This document shows, piece by piece, positions 25,991 through 35,127 of a stretch of 64,000 bases of DNA. This DNA is from Marinobacter sp. ELB17 (GTDB taxonomy: Bacteria > Pseudomonadota > Gammaproteobacteria > Pseudomonadales > Oleiphilaceae), in the NCBI RefSeq assembly GCF_000169375.1, contig NZ_AAXY01000017.1, positions 16,159 through 80,158 on the forward strand, read 5' to 3'. Both the position numbers and the translations under genes were made by a program. Every line of letters starts with the position of its first letter. The stretch's first letter is position 1. The notes below the pieces were generated by a model. It worked only from the letters and a program-made list of their open reading frames with translations. It searched no databases and was not told where the DNA came from.

Positions 25991-26755
25991 TTAAGACGGG
26001 AGTGTGAAATCTACCCAATCCCCGTCCCGGGCAACGCTTATACGATTCGGCAAGGCCGGGTTCGTACTCTGGCGCCAGTTATCCAGCTCGTGGCTAATGT
26101 GGATGAGCCATGCCCGAGCCGGATCTACGGCTTGAATGCAATCCAGAGCCAGGGTCCAGTCGTTATGGCCTTTCGGCTGACCAGACGGCGGGAATGTGCA
26201 GTCTATTGCCAGTCCATCAGGCTTTATTGTTTGTAAAAAATGTTGGGTGTCATCGGGTAGGCCACGAGTATCGGTCAGATAGGCAAACGTGGGGCCACCG
26301 GTAACTTCGAAGACGTAGCCGAAGGTCGGCTTCGAGTGGAGCAATGGCACAGGTGTGACCTTTAACCCTCCGATTTCAAATGCAGAGAATGCTTTTTGAG
26401 GGTTGAAATCCAATATGCCAGGATGGCGGAACAGATCGGCGCAGCCGTCAGGGTCAGGCGGAATAAAGACGGGGATACTCGGCCCCTTGCCCCAGCGCAG
26501 ATGAAACAGCCCCTGAACATGATCAGGGTGAAAATGCGTCAGCACAATGGCATCCAGATCGCCGGGAGCGAAGCGTTTGTGCAGGTCCATCAGGCCGCCA
26601 TCAATCAGAATGCGGATGGTTCCTGATTCGATAAGGGCAGAGCAGGGCTCGCGCGCCAAGGCCGCGTTCGTTTTGGCGACGGAACAGGCCGCGCAACAAC
26701 AACCGTAAAGTGGCACACCACCGGCAGCGCCCGTTCCTAAAAAAGTTATCCGCAT
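25991..26755 (-). CDS. phnP: Phosphoribosyl cyclic phosphodiesterase PhnP
   Basis: This 254-residue metallo-beta-lactamase-fold enzyme has the motif LTHFHPDHVQG for the two active-site metals, and four N-terminal cysteines (GCCCAACSV) typical of the structural zinc site of PhnP. It opens 5-phosphoribosyl 1,2-cyclic phosphate, the product of PhnJ, to ribose 1,5-bisphosphate for PhnN. It lies upstream of the Pho box, so it is transcribed separately from or reads into phnC. GGGAG precedes the ATG. Confidence 0.92.
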   Translation of the reverse strand: MRITFLGTGAAGGVPLYGCCCAACSVAKTNAALAREPCSALIESGTIRILIDGGLMDLHKRFAPGDLDAIVLTHFHPDHVQGLFHLRWGKGPSIPVFIPPDPDGCADLFRHPGILDFNPQKAFSAFEIGGLKVTPVPLLHSKPTFGYVFEVTGGPTFAYLTDTRGLPDDTQHFLQTIKPDGLAIDCTFPPSGQPKGHNDWTLALDCIQAVDPARAWLIHISHELDNWRQSTNPALPNRISVARDGDWVDFTLPS

Positions 26756-26877
26756 CAGGTGCTCCCAGAAGGGGTTGGGTCCAGACCGGCCTTAGGGTTT
26801 GCCAAACACTGGAATGAGCGTTGAGGATAACCCTTCATAGTGAAACAGATGTGACAGCCAGAAATCGGCGTTTTTTT

Positions 26878-28500
26878 TCACTGTTGCTCAACACCCTTCA
26901 CAGAGGCCACTTCGGCGCTCAGAGGCGCTCGACGGAACGCCTTGAGCATGAAAGGGCGGAAGCTTGCCATGCTGGGGCCATCCTGATTCAAGTCTGGTTT
27001 TGCTCCCAGTTGAAAGCCGGGCAACCCACCGCCGCTGCTTCCGGTCGCCAGGAACGGCGCAAGTAATTCCGGATTGCCGCTGATCACGTGAACAATAACG
27101 TCCCGGCTGGCGCCTTCGCCGGTCACCAGCGGTGCCGGCTGGTGATCGCCTAACAGCACCAGCAGGGTATTCTCATCCACATGGCGCGTTGCATAGCCTG
27201 TTGCCACGTTCAGCGCGTAATCGATAGCAAGGGCGTAGTGTTCACGAACTCGCTCAGGCTCCAGCCACAGGCTGGCAGGTGTTTCGCCGGCGCCTTCCCA
27301 CTGGTTGAATGCTGTGCCGTTGCCAACACTGTCCCAATCGTCCAGCACTGGTAAAATAGGCACCCAGGGAGCATGGCTGCTGATCAGAGCCACTTCTGCA
27401 AACATCGGCCCAACGGTTTGTTCACGAACGCTGCGCTGAAACCAGGACCAAGTGTACTGATCCGGCATGGTCACCCAGTTAAACGGAGGCCCCTGGTAAT
27501 CCATGGTGGTGGATTCGTAAATACGGTTGTAGCCAAATGCCTGGCCTTCTGGCCAGTCTTGGGTAATAGCCGGCATCACCGCGACTGTATCGTGGCCGGT
27601 TACCGCCATATCGTCTATCAGTGTGGGGTAATCGCTGGCTAGCAAAATCTCGTAGTCCAGCTGGGTATCAATCCACTGGCCGCTTAGCATCGTGGCGTGC
27701 GCCAGCCAGGATTGCCCGCCTTGCACCGGTGAACCCAAGCGTCCAGACACCATGTGCAGGCCCGCTGCGCTAACGGCGGCTTCCATTTTGTCGAGGCGGG
27801 AGCCGATAAGGTGCTTAAAGCGGTCGTCTGTGAGGCTGGAGATGCCGTAGGATTCGATAAACCCAAAAATCACATCGGTATTGGCCAGGCCGGGCAGTGC
27901 CACAGGCTCTCCGGCCGCCGGATCGTTCGCCAAACTCTGGCTGAACTCTGCCGTTGATCGACGGGTGTCGATAGCCAGCAGTATCTGGTTAGTTGCCAGC
28001 TGCGCAGCGCTAAGGCTCACCACCGACTGGGGCGCAAACGACACCGCCACCAGCAACAACCCGGTGGCAAAAGCCGCTTTACCAAAACCGGAGTGCAGGC
28101 CTCCGGCAAGGCGGCTTAGCAGTTTGCTTACCCACAATGCCAAGCCGCAAAACGCTAGCAATAAAACCAGCAGTATCAGCAATGAAAGGCCGGTGCCGAG
28201 GTTACTTAGCATCAGGTCGACCACAGAGCCGACCACTCCCAGCTCCAGATAAAGGTTGAGTCCCCGCCCGAGACTTTGGCGAACCAGCAGATCGCTCAGC
28301 GTAAATAACGCCAACACGGCGTATAGCGTACCTACCACGCCGGCCAGCACTCGGGTAAATACGGAAGGCGATAATAGACTAAACACTGCACATACCATTA
28401 GCGCCTCGGCGGCAACCCAGGGAATCCATGGGTAACGCGGCAACAGTAACGCCAACAACAGAGCATTAAACAGCAACAACGTGAGCGCAAAACGTTTCAA
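26878..28500 (-). CDS. Inner-membrane sulfatase-fold enzyme (phosphoglycerol/phosphoethanolamine transferase-like)
   Basis: The 540-residue protein has five hydrophobic segments in the first 170 residues and a periplasmic alkaline-phosphatase-superfamily domain: VIFGFIESYG (metal Glu), GGQSWLAHATMLSG with the probable nucleophile region, ISSHAPWVPI and LLGDHQPAP with the last metal ligands. This layout is that of LtaS, OpgB and phosphoethanolamine transferases. The start is TTG at 28500, with GGAAG seven nucleotides upstream. The substrate is unknown; transfer of a phospholipid head group to a cell-surface glycan is the best guess. Confidence 0.75.
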   Translation of the reverse strand: MKRFALTLLLFNALLLALLLPRYPWIPWVAAEALMVCAVFSLLSPSVFTRVLAGVVGTLYAVLALFTLSDLLVRQSLGRGLNLYLELGVVGSVVDLMLSNLGTGLSLLILLVLLLAFCGLALWVSKLLSRLAGGLHSGFGKAAFATGLLLVAVSFAPQSVVSLSAAQLATNQILLAIDTRRSTAEFSQSLANDPAAGEPVALPGLANTDVIFGFIESYGISSLTDDRFKHLIGSRLDKMEAAVSAAGLHMVSGRLGSPVQGGQSWLAHATMLSGQWIDTQLDYEILLASDYPTLIDDMAVTGHDTVAVMPAITQDWPEGQAFGYNRIYESTTMDYQGPPFNWVTMPDQYTWSWFQRSVREQTVGPMFAEVALISSHAPWVPILPVLDDWDSVGNGTAFNQWEGAGETPASLWLEPERVREHYALAIDYALNVATGYATRHVDENTLLVLLGDHQPAPLVTGEGASRDVIVHVISGNPELLAPFLATGSSGGGLPGFQLGAKPDLNQDGPSMASFRPFMLKAFRRAPLSAEVASVKGVEQQ

Positions 28501-28647
28501 AAGGGGACTTCCTTTAAGAGAGGGCGCCCGCCGGTGGGATACCCTATTTTGATACCGATAAAAAAACAGATACGCATGGGGCGGGGTTTTCGGATTGCTA
28601 GGCGTGCAAAATGTCGCTCAAGTATTTAGCAGCATGACTCGTAGCCA

Positions 28648-28866
28648 TTAGCCGGCTGTACGATACTGTAAAATGAGACCTACAATTTCATGATCACTTT
28701 TCGTCGATGCTAGAGAATCATTCAGAGATGTTCTTTGGGGCAAGTGAATGTTGAATTTAGAACGTAAAATACTTTCTACTTCGCCATCAACGGCTGGGTC
28801 AAAGTCTTTTCCAACATAAACACGAATGCGCTGATAAATAAATTCTTTATTGGCCATTAAAATCAT
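28648..28866 (-). CDS. Small hypothetical protein
   Basis: The 72-codon frame encodes a soluble, charged protein (EFIYQRIRVYVGKDFDPAVD, then a Ser/Leu-rich end). No family is recognised. Two starts are possible: ATG at 28866 or, three codons later, ATG at 28857 (MANKEF); neither has a strong ribosome site. It follows the EamA transporter stop by 5 nt, so it may be translated from the same message. The 147 nt beyond it, up to the sulfatase gene, hold nothing clear. Confidence 0.5.
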   Translation of the reverse strand: MILMANKEFIYQRIRVYVGKDFDPAVDGEVESILRSKFNIHLPQRTSLNDSLASTKSDHEIVGLILQYRTAG

Positions 28867-28871
28867 TTCTG

Positions 28872-29750
28872 TTATTTAGCATTAAAGTGTTTTCCAATAT
28901 TTTGTTGGGTAACCTGAGCAGGTTGTTTTCGAACAATGACCAGCGCGATTCCGCCGAGAATGGCGGCGGAAGCCAGCGCCAATCGCAAGGTTATGGATTC
29001 GCCCAGAAAAACAATGCCGCCTGCGGCTGCAATCACGGGAACACTGAGCTGTATGATAGCTGCGTTCGTGGCTTTTAGCATGGGCATTACCATGTACCAT
29101 ACAACATACCCCAGCCCGGACGTGAGCGCACCTGAGATAATTGCGTACCAGATGCCCGCAGCATCCAAAGAAAGCCGGCTCAGCATGAAAAAGCTTAAAA
29201 CGACCGTAAAGGCAACGGCGCGCGTGAAGTTCCCGGCACTTGTGTAAACGGGGTCGCCTGCACCTCTCCCGCGCAGAGAGTAAACACCCCAGCAAACTCC
29301 AGCTCCTAGCATCAACAAGGAACTGGCCAATGGTGGTGTGGTTGATAAACCAGGCAGAAACAACAACAATAGTCCGCCGAAAGCGAGCGCAAGGCCGGCT
29401 AATTGCAGCTTGAGCAGGCGTTCTCCCACCCAAAAACCGTAAACAATCATAGTGACTTGAACCGCGCCGAACAAAAGCAGTGCGCCCGTGGCCGTGGGCA
29501 AGCTCACATAGGCAAATGAAAAACCCGCCGCGTAGGCGAACAAGGCCGCAGCAGACCACCAGCTTCCGCTGCCGCCGCTGGGCCGGTTGCTGATCCACAC
29601 GGCCAGCAACAGCACAACCGCACCCGAAATCAAACGGATCGCCGTAAAGCTCGCAGCATCAATATCCGTGTGTTTCAGGGCCATCCGGGCCAGCACCGAA
29701 TTGCTCGCAAAGGCAATCATGGCGAGGGTTGTCAGAATAATTATTCGCAT
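28872..29750 (-). CDS. EamA/DMT-family metabolite exporter
   Basis: The 292-residue protein has ten predicted membrane helices in two EamA repeats: IAFASNSVLARMALK at the start of the first, and GAGVCWGVYSLRGRG at the start of the second, with the late LGESITLRLALASAAILGGI motif. The drug/metabolite transporter superfamily exports amino acids, nucleosides or other small metabolites; the substrate cannot be told. It is preceded by an attC-like structure and may have arrived as part of a cassette. Confidence 0.85.
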   Translation of the reverse strand: MRIIILTTLAMIAFASNSVLARMALKHTDIDAASFTAIRLISGAVVLLLAVWISNRPSGGSGSWWSAAALFAYAAGFSFAYVSLPTATGALLLFGAVQVTMIVYGFWVGERLLKLQLAGLALAFGGLLLLFLPGLSTTPPLASSLLMLGAGVCWGVYSLRGRGAGDPVYTSAGNFTRAVAFTVVLSFFMLSRLSLDAAGIWYAIISGALTSGLGYVVWYMVMPMLKATNAAIIQLSVPVIAAAGGIVFLGESITLRLALASAAILGGIALVIVRKQPAQVTQQNIGKHFNAK

Positions 29751-29795
29751 AAGAAACGCTCTATCTGACTGCTCGTTGCCACCACGTCAGCCTGT

Positions 29796-29900
29796 CCATT
29801 ACTCCCACAAGGAGCATTTGCTTGCTGGCGAAAGGGCGGAACGCACCAACGGGTATGTGCTCCAGCGAGCGCCGCAAATGGGTTTGATGGGCTTGTTATA
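29796..29900 (-). repeat. attC-like cassette recombination site (degenerate)
   Basis: On the minus strand the stop codon of the CDGSH gene lies inside GTATAACAAGCCCATCAA, like the 5' end of integron attC sites. About 80 nt later CAAATGCTCCTTGTGGGAGTAATGG-type sequence (29796-29820) pairs with it: CCCA, CAA, CATTTGC and GCTGG blocks of the first arm recur inverted, with an unpaired T where attC sites have an extrahelical base. The outer core is degenerate (AGT instead of GTT). No integrase is present. Confidence 0.4.
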
Positions 29901-30138
29901 CTTGCTTGTGGCTGCCATCACACATTGGCTGTGATGCTGTTGATTTGCAGCCGCAAAAAAATGCTTTTTTAGTTTCTGATGCCGCGTATTTCACGGGTCT
30001 GAAATCTGAGCCACTATGAGAACCGTCGCAAAAAGGCTGGTTTGCACTTTTACCACAAGCACACCAAAAGTAATTTTTGCCAGATTCCACTTCCACTGCA
30101 TAGGGCGTATCAGATGCTCGAATGGCTTTTGTCATCAT
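29896..30138 (-). CDS. Tandem CDGSH iron-sulfur protein
   Basis: The 80-residue protein carries two CDGSH [2Fe-2S] motifs: CACGKSANQPFCDGSH and FCGCKSTASQPMCDGSH. Each supplies three Cys and one His. Dual-CDGSH bacterial proteins are small soluble redox or cluster-handling proteins. A start at 30135 (MTKAIR) is equally likely. The stop codon lies within the attC-like sequence, typical of cassette genes. Confidence 0.88.
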   Translation of the reverse strand: MMTKAIRASDTPYAVEVESGKNYFWCACGKSANQPFCDGSHSGSDFRPVKYAASETKKAFFCGCKSTASQPMCDGSHKQV

Positions 30139-30178
30139 TATTCTCTCTCAATTATTGAATGAACACACCGCAAAGAGT

Positions 30179-30532
30179 TTACACCAATACCTGCCGCGTA
30201 TTAGCAATGTAGTGATGGATCTGGCGCTCAACTTTGGCGCCAATCATGACGTCGGGGCGACGACCGTTAGGGCAGGGCATACTGGGTGTTGTGCCAAATA
30301 ACCGGCAGATTAAAGGGCGTTCCCCGTAAACCGTGCAACCATTGGGGCCCAGGTGCACACAGCTAAGGTCACCAAGTGCGGCTTCATGTTCGGCGTCAGT
30401 TTTTACAGGCAGGCGTGATATTTCTTCCGAAGACGTCGTTACCGGCCCGCAACAATCGTGACAACCTGCCACACACTCGAACGAAGGAATCTGTTCGCGC
30501 AGACGCGCGATAATATCTCGATTTTTGTACAT
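30179..30532 (-). CDS. YkgJ-family cysteine-cluster protein
   Basis: The 117-residue protein has the YkgJ/UPF0153 cysteine pattern: ECVAGCHDCCGPV near residue 20, CVHLGPNGCTVYGERPLICR in the middle and a later Cys in MPCPNG. The family is thought to bind zinc or an Fe-S cluster; its role is unknown. It is co-oriented with the CDGSH gene (40 nt) and the VOC gene, in a group of small genes. Confidence 0.82.
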   Translation of the reverse strand: MYKNRDIIARLREQIPSFECVAGCHDCCGPVTTSSEEISRLPVKTDAEHEAALGDLSCVHLGPNGCTVYGERPLICRLFGTTPSMPCPNGRRPDVMIGAKVERQIHHYIANTRQVLV

Positions 30533-30580
30533 CTATACCCGCCATTTACCTAAACATAAACTGTGTTTCAAAAACCAACT

Positions 30581-30955
30581 CTACCGATATAGTGCGCAGA
30601 TTTTGTTGCCCGAGGGGTCTCTTAAATAGGCAATATATAAGGTTCCGCTGGCTCCCCCGCGAAGGCCGGGTGGGTTTTCGCATGACGTGCCACCATTGGC
30701 AATACCGGCAGAGTGCCAGGCATCAACGGTTGCGGAATTTTCTGCGGAAAAGCCGATGGTGGTGCCGTTACCATGACAAGCGGGTGCGCCATCAATTGGC
30801 TTCCCAATCGCAAAGGTGCCGCTGTTCGCCCTATAAAAGCAGCGCCCTTTGTCATCCACCAAACCAGACTCGTGCCCTAAAGAGCCAAGAATAGCATCGT
30901 AAAAGATCTTTGATTCTTGAACATCGTTTGCACCAACCATAATGTGACTGAACAT
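30581..30955 (-). CDS. VOC (glyoxalase/bleomycin-resistance) family protein
   Basis: At 124 residues the protein has two beta-alpha-beta-beta-beta modules: MFSHIMVGANDVQESKIFYDAIL at the start and YIAYLRDPSGNKICAL at the end. The conserved His near the N-terminus (SHIMVG) and late DPSGNKI are VOC features; the Glu ligand usual in this motif is replaced by Lys-Ile, so metal binding is uncertain. The likely role is resistance or an isomerase-type reaction; substrate unknown. Confidence 0.82.
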   Translation of the reverse strand: MFSHIMVGANDVQESKIFYDAILGSLGHESGLVDDKGRCFYRANSGTFAIGKPIDGAPACHGNGTTIGFSAENSATVDAWHSAGIANGGTSCENPPGLRGGASGTLYIAYLRDPSGNKICALYR

Positions 30956-31030
30956 GCCTGCTCTCCGTATAAAATATGAATACGCCTAAGACATCAACTC
31001 CGCATCTCGTTTTGACGCATGGGCATTGCG

Positions 31031-31333
31031 TCAACTGTCAAAAATATTACATTGTAAGTTCGCACGGTCTACCTGCGGCTTTGTGCCGTCATTGCTCTGC
31101 GCGGACATACTGAAAAAAAGAAAAATCAGTAAGCAAAATCCCGTGCTCCATACAAAAATCACGTTTAAATAGACGGCTATTTTTTTCTGAGCCGTCGGGT
31201 TAGGCTTTTCGGAGAAACCGAAGTAATCCGCACCGAACAGGCCAACCCCGCAATCCTCACAATAGTTTTTCGAATACGAAATCCTTAGCGCTGAAGGCTC
31301 AAATACTTTCCGACAACTATAGCAGCTAGGCAT
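31031..31333 (-). CDS. Small zinc-ribbon membrane protein, hypothetical
   Basis: The 100-residue protein starts with a four-Cys ribbon (MPSCYSCRK and NYCEDCG) followed by one membrane helix (about residues 52-75, VYLNVIFVWSTGFCLLIFLF) and a polar tail. No family is assigned. It is co-oriented with the VOC gene. A membrane-tethered zinc-finger protein is all that can be said. Confidence 0.6.
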   Translation of the reverse strand: MPSCYSCRKVFEPSALRISYSKNYCEDCGVGLFGADYFGFSEKPNPTAQKKIAVYLNVIFVWSTGFCLLIFLFFSMSAQSNDGTKPQVDRANLQCNIFDS

Positions 31334-31464
31334 AGTGATTACTGATTCCTTGAATTCATAGCATATCAGTGCTGATCAGCAGTCGCCAAATCGCATCTGG
31401 CAATGAAAAATTCTGAGGCATCAGCGCCATAGTTTCGAGCATATTCCGGTAACGTCCCGATTTC

Positions 31465-33021
31465 TCAATGTTCCGGCAAGGCTTGATCCGCCTTCAATAC
31501 TTGGTTGCGACCGGCTTCCTTGGCGTCATAAAGTGCATCATCTGCTTGTTGTATCAGTACTGCAGGTGACATTTTTCTGGTCGGAACCAGACTACAAACT
31601 CCGACACTGATGGTAATCACCGGCGCCACACCCGAGAACTCATGAACAATGCCAAGCGCCTGAATAGCGACCCTGCAGGCCTCCGCGACGGTGGCAGCAT
31701 CTTGGGTGTCCGGCAGCACCAGAGCGAACTCCTCACCGCCGTAACGTGCCGCCAGATCGGTGGGCCGGCGCATCACCTGTTCCAATGCTCGAGCAACCTG
31801 TTTCAGACACTGATCACCGCGCGGATGACCATAAGCATCATTAAATGCCTTAAAATAATCAATATCCAACATAACCATCGAAATTGGCTGACTCTGGCGT
31901 AAAGCCCTCGACCATTCTTGCTCAAGGTAAGCATCAAAATGCCGGCGATTGGCAAGCCCCGTCAGGGCATCGGTCAGGGAAATCGTCTCTAGCTCGCGCT
32001 TGGTTTTGTTCAGTTCGGCATTCTGCCGCAGGCTTCGCACCGCAAAGAACACCAGCAATGCGATGAAGGAAAAACCGAACCCAATGACTAATAAGGGCAG
32101 GTAGCTTCGTCTGGCACTCACAAACGTCGCCCCGGGCATAGCTTGAAGCACCCAATTTCGGCCCGCGATGGGCGCCAGGGGTACTTCGTGGATCAGGCTT
32201 CTCAGCCAGCGCTCATCGCTAGGGCGGCCAATGCTGTATATCACGTCCTCGGCCCCATCCGTACGATCCACAAGTTGAACCAGAATTTTGCTGCCAATCG
32301 CCATCGGAATCGACTGCTTAATCAGTTCACTGATCCGAAACACGCCGTTCATAAAGCCATAATGGCGCACCGCCCGGTCCTCCGGAGTGGTGTCGGCGAC
32401 ACCGCTGTACAAAGGCGCGATAACCAGCAAGCCCTTTTCGTTTCCTGGCTCCTGTACCAGTTTGATGGCAGCCGTCGCGACCATTTCGCCGGTCTCCCTC
32501 GCGGCCAACAGGGCCACCCGCCGCTTGGCCTCGCTCGACACGTCAAAACCGACAGCCTGCCGATTATCCGCTATGGGCTGGATGAACTGCACAGGAACGA
32601 GCCAGGGCAGTTCTTCAACTGGCATCGCATCAGCCGTTGCCGACATCTCAGACAAAACAAACCCGGGATACCAACTCTGCTGCCGTTGCTCGAACCCGGC
32701 ACGGTCTTCCTGACGGACAACTGGGGCCCAGGTAAACGCCTTGATGGCGGGAGAGCGCTCAAGCACTGGTAGGGTCAGCTTTTCAAAAAGCGTTGCATTC
32801 ATCTCCGGCATCAGGCTCGCAGAGGTCTTCAAGGCGAACAGAATTTCAAGGTTCAGCCGCACTTCACGCTCAAAGGCGATCTCAAGCTGAGTAACATCTG
32901 CACGAAACTCTGCGGTTATGCTTTTGTTTTCCTCCAGGTACAAGCCACGGCTGAGCGCTGCGCACAACCCAAAACCAATCAACGCCAGCAAAATCACCAT
33001 TAATAAGGGGTGCCGCTTCAT
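31465..33021 (-). CDS. CHASE-domain diguanylate cyclase
   Basis: The 518-residue protein has an N-terminal helix (about residues 7-27), a periplasmic CHASE sensor (about 45-300; SPAIKAFTWAPVV and PVQFIQPI), a second helix (about 310-330) and a GGDEF domain. The active site is RYGGEEFALVLPD, with DALTGLANRRHFD before it. An inhibitory I-site RPTD lies five residues upstream of GGEEF, so product inhibition by c-di-GMP is expected. It makes cyclic di-GMP in response to an unknown external ligand and would promote attachment. Confidence 0.92.
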   Translation of the reverse strand: MKRHPLLMVILLALIGFGLCAALSRGLYLEENKSITAEFRADVTQLEIAFEREVRLNLEILFALKTSASLMPEMNATLFEKLTLPVLERSPAIKAFTWAPVVRQEDRAGFEQRQQSWYPGFVLSEMSATADAMPVEELPWLVPVQFIQPIADNRQAVGFDVSSEAKRRVALLAARETGEMVATAAIKLVQEPGNEKGLLVIAPLYSGVADTTPEDRAVRHYGFMNGVFRISELIKQSIPMAIGSKILVQLVDRTDGAEDVIYSIGRPSDERWLRSLIHEVPLAPIAGRNWVLQAMPGATFVSARRSYLPLLVIGFGFSFIALLVFFAVRSLRQNAELNKTKRELETISLTDALTGLANRRHFDAYLEQEWSRALRQSQPISMVMLDIDYFKAFNDAYGHPRGDQCLKQVARALEQVMRRPTDLAARYGGEEFALVLPDTQDAATVAEACRVAIQALGIVHEFSGVAPVITISVGVCSLVPTRKMSPAVLIQQADDALYDAKEAGRNQVLKADQALPEH

Positions 33022-33217
33022 AGAGTCCGAGTCGCTATTCCAGCCACTATCCCATTCACTAAACGGGCGAGCTCATTCACTGTTGTGTTCAAAACATCGA
33101 CCTCCATTCCCTTGTGAATTCGGCAGGCAGGCTCGATTCGGCGCCCACACAAATTAGAATGCTAGCTAAGGTAACCAGGCGGAACACGGTGTTCTTGAGT
33201 TGGTTAACAGATCCTCA

Positions 33218-33775
33218 CTAACGCGGCCGTGCAAAAACCTGGGTCCAGAAAGGGGAGTATTGCGAGCCCGGCGCCCCAATCCTCGCCGCGCCCATTTCGG
33301 AGAATTCGGCACTCATTATATGGGCACAGTGTCCCGGGCTTGAGAGCCACGCATCAACCACCTCATCAACAGAGTTCTGGCCCGCTGCGATGTTTTCGCC
33401 CACCGCCGACCAGCGATAATCTCTGTTATTCACCCGCTCGCCGATCTCAGCACCATCAGGGCCGGTATGACTAAAGAATTCCAGCTCCGCCATGGTCTCC
33501 GAGTGGTCTCGCGCGGCATCCTCAAGTTTGCAGTTCCAGGACAGCGGATCGACGGCGTTAAAGTCGTGGTTGCCGCATTGCCGGGGCTGACTGCGAGCTT
33601 CATTAACGCGATTCAGCAAAGACTGATCCGCTTCGTCCATCTCGCAGTTGCCGGCCACAAGAGAACCGGAAAATCCGAGAACAAACAGCAAGGTAAGGGT
33701 GCACGATGAACGGGGACATATGAAAGTCATCACATAGTGAGAATCCCGCATGATTACCGTAGCCTGTTTAGGCAT
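33218..33775 (-). CDS. Secreted CAP/SCP-domain protein
   Basis: From the ATG at 33775 (GAGGAGG upstream) the protein is 185 residues. After an N-terminal hydrophobic segment (TLTLLFVLGFSGSLVAG) the CAP domain follows: LLNRVNEARS, DHSETMAELEFFSHTGPDG, VGENIAAGQNSVDEVVDAWLSS-type and PGHCAHIMSAEFSEMGAA. The catalytic-like His and Glu of the CAP cavity are present. Such YkwD-like proteins are exported; a peptidase or lipid-binding role is not settled. Mature cysteines suggest disulfides. Confidence 0.85.
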   Translation of the reverse strand: MPKQATVIMRDSHYVMTFICPRSSCTLTLLFVLGFSGSLVAGNCEMDEADQSLLNRVNEARSQPRQCGNHDFNAVDPLSWNCKLEDAARDHSETMAELEFFSHTGPDGAEIGERVNNRDYRWSAVGENIAAGQNSVDEVVDAWLSSPGHCAHIMSAEFSEMGAARIGAPGSQYSPFWTQVFARPR

Positions 33776-33959
33776 TTGACCCTCCTCGCTTTTAGCGAAA
33801 TTGATCCCTGCGCAGCTGATTTTTAAATTTACCACGGTACTATACGAATGATTCTATCAGAGGATCGACGATACACTTATTTCACACCATTATTTTGTCA
33901 TTTCGAGAGTGTTTAGATAGCGTCGGCTGTACCTTCTGAATAAAGAGCGGAGTGAAGTA

Positions 33960-34828
33960 ATGCGCTGTCGTCTCAATTCTACCGGTAACTTTGGCAGGCA
34001 GCTCAAGCGGCTAATGCAGTCAATTAACGAAGATATCGCGCTAACGCTCGGCACGCATGCAGGGTTCCAGAAACGGGGGTTCATGAGGCTCGAAAAAGCT
34101 GTAAAGAAGTGCGTGCTCTACTACGGCTGATTGGACCCCAGATTGGCAAAACCGAGTACAGCCGCCGGCAAGAACACTACAAAGTAATTTCCGGGAAGCT
34201 TTCCGGCAGCCGAGACGCAGCGGTTCGTGTGAAAACCTGGCGGGAGCTGATAAAACAAAACGCCGCGTTGCAGGAACAACCCTACGACGCCATTGACTGT
34301 TTCCTTTCTGGACAGCAAAAACTCAATCCACTTGAGGCTAAAGGTCGCGAATTTTTCATGGAGCTGGCTTTAGAAGTAGAAGCTCAGAGCGCCGTGCCTA
34401 AAGGATGGGGTCTTCCAAAGTCACTGTTGCCACTTATGCCCAACCTCAAAAATATATACAAAAAAGCCCGTGACGCCGAGAAAAAGGCGAATAGTTCTGC
34501 CGAAATCGAAGCTTTTCACCAATTTCGGAAACGATCAAAAGATCTGTTTTACTGTTTGCGTGCACTGCGCCCGATGTTTGGCAAGGGCTTGCAGTCAAAG
34601 GTAAATAAGCTTGAAGTAATGACAGAACTTCAGGGCTTGGCCAATGACCAAGCCGTATTGCTCGAATACCTGGCAGATCATTGCCACGAAATTGATCTGG
34701 ACGCTGAACAATGGGACTTAGCCGAGGCATGTATCGTTGCGAAGCTTCAGGCGCTTCAAAAGCAGACCCACAAACGGGCAAAAAGCCTTATTTCAGGCTC
34801 ACCCGCTTCCTTCATCAAGTCCTTATAG
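33960..34828 (+). pseudogene. CHAD-domain protein gene broken by a one-base frameshift
   Basis: The ATG at 33960 (GGAG seven nucleotides upstream) opens MRCRLNSTGNFGRQ and runs to the G-run at 34075-34079. There the family motif HEARKSCKEVRALLRLIGP continues in the next frame, to a stop at 34828. Adding one G to the five-G run gives one 289-residue CHAD protein, with the His-rich core helix (VHEARK) and a second one (AFHQFRKRSKDLFYCLRAL). CHAD domains bind polyphosphate. Either a real frameshift or a homopolymer sequencing error; the downstream frame could also start at the GTG at 34109. Confidence 0.75.
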
Positions 34829-34941
34829 CTTTCAGCGCCTGGAACGACTTACTCAGAAGTGGGAAACGCTTGCGATCTGGCACCATGGGCCTAGGATAAA
34901 GATGATCAGAGAAGGTATCTCGCTGTGTGGAGGAGAAAGAT

Positions 34942-35127
34942 ATGAAGTGGATCATTTTGATCATTATTGGCGCTGTTGTGGCCTTCTGGCTTTTTCGGGG
35001 CCGCGGTAGTAACAGCATTGAAGATCCTGAGGTGAAAATATTCGAGGAAAAGGATTACTACCTCACATCCGATGACAACTCATCCGATGACAAGGCATCC
35101 TCTGGTGACAGTAACCCGCGTCACTGA
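34942..35127 (+). CDS. Small single-pass membrane protein
   Basis: The ATG at 34942 follows GGAGGAG by a good distance. The 61-residue product has a membrane helix at once (WIILIIIGAVVAFWLF), then basic residues and a long acidic, Ser/Asp-rich tail ending SSDDKASSGDSNPRH. No family is recognised. It is alone between the CHAD gene and the convergent alkaline phosphatase; the strong ribosome site is the main support. Confidence 0.55.
   Translation: MKWIILIIIGAVVAFWLFRGRGSNSIEDPEVKIFEEKDYYLTSDDNSSDDKASSGDSNPRH

Noticed and set aside
29796..31333. A functional integron cassette array
   Set aside because: Only one attC-like site was found, its core is degenerate, the other small genes have no such site after their stops, and no integrase gene is in the window.
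33836..34084. Minus-strand open frame at 33890-34084
   Set aside because: It is antisense to the 5' part of the frameshifted CHAD gene, which has a ribosome site and family motifs.
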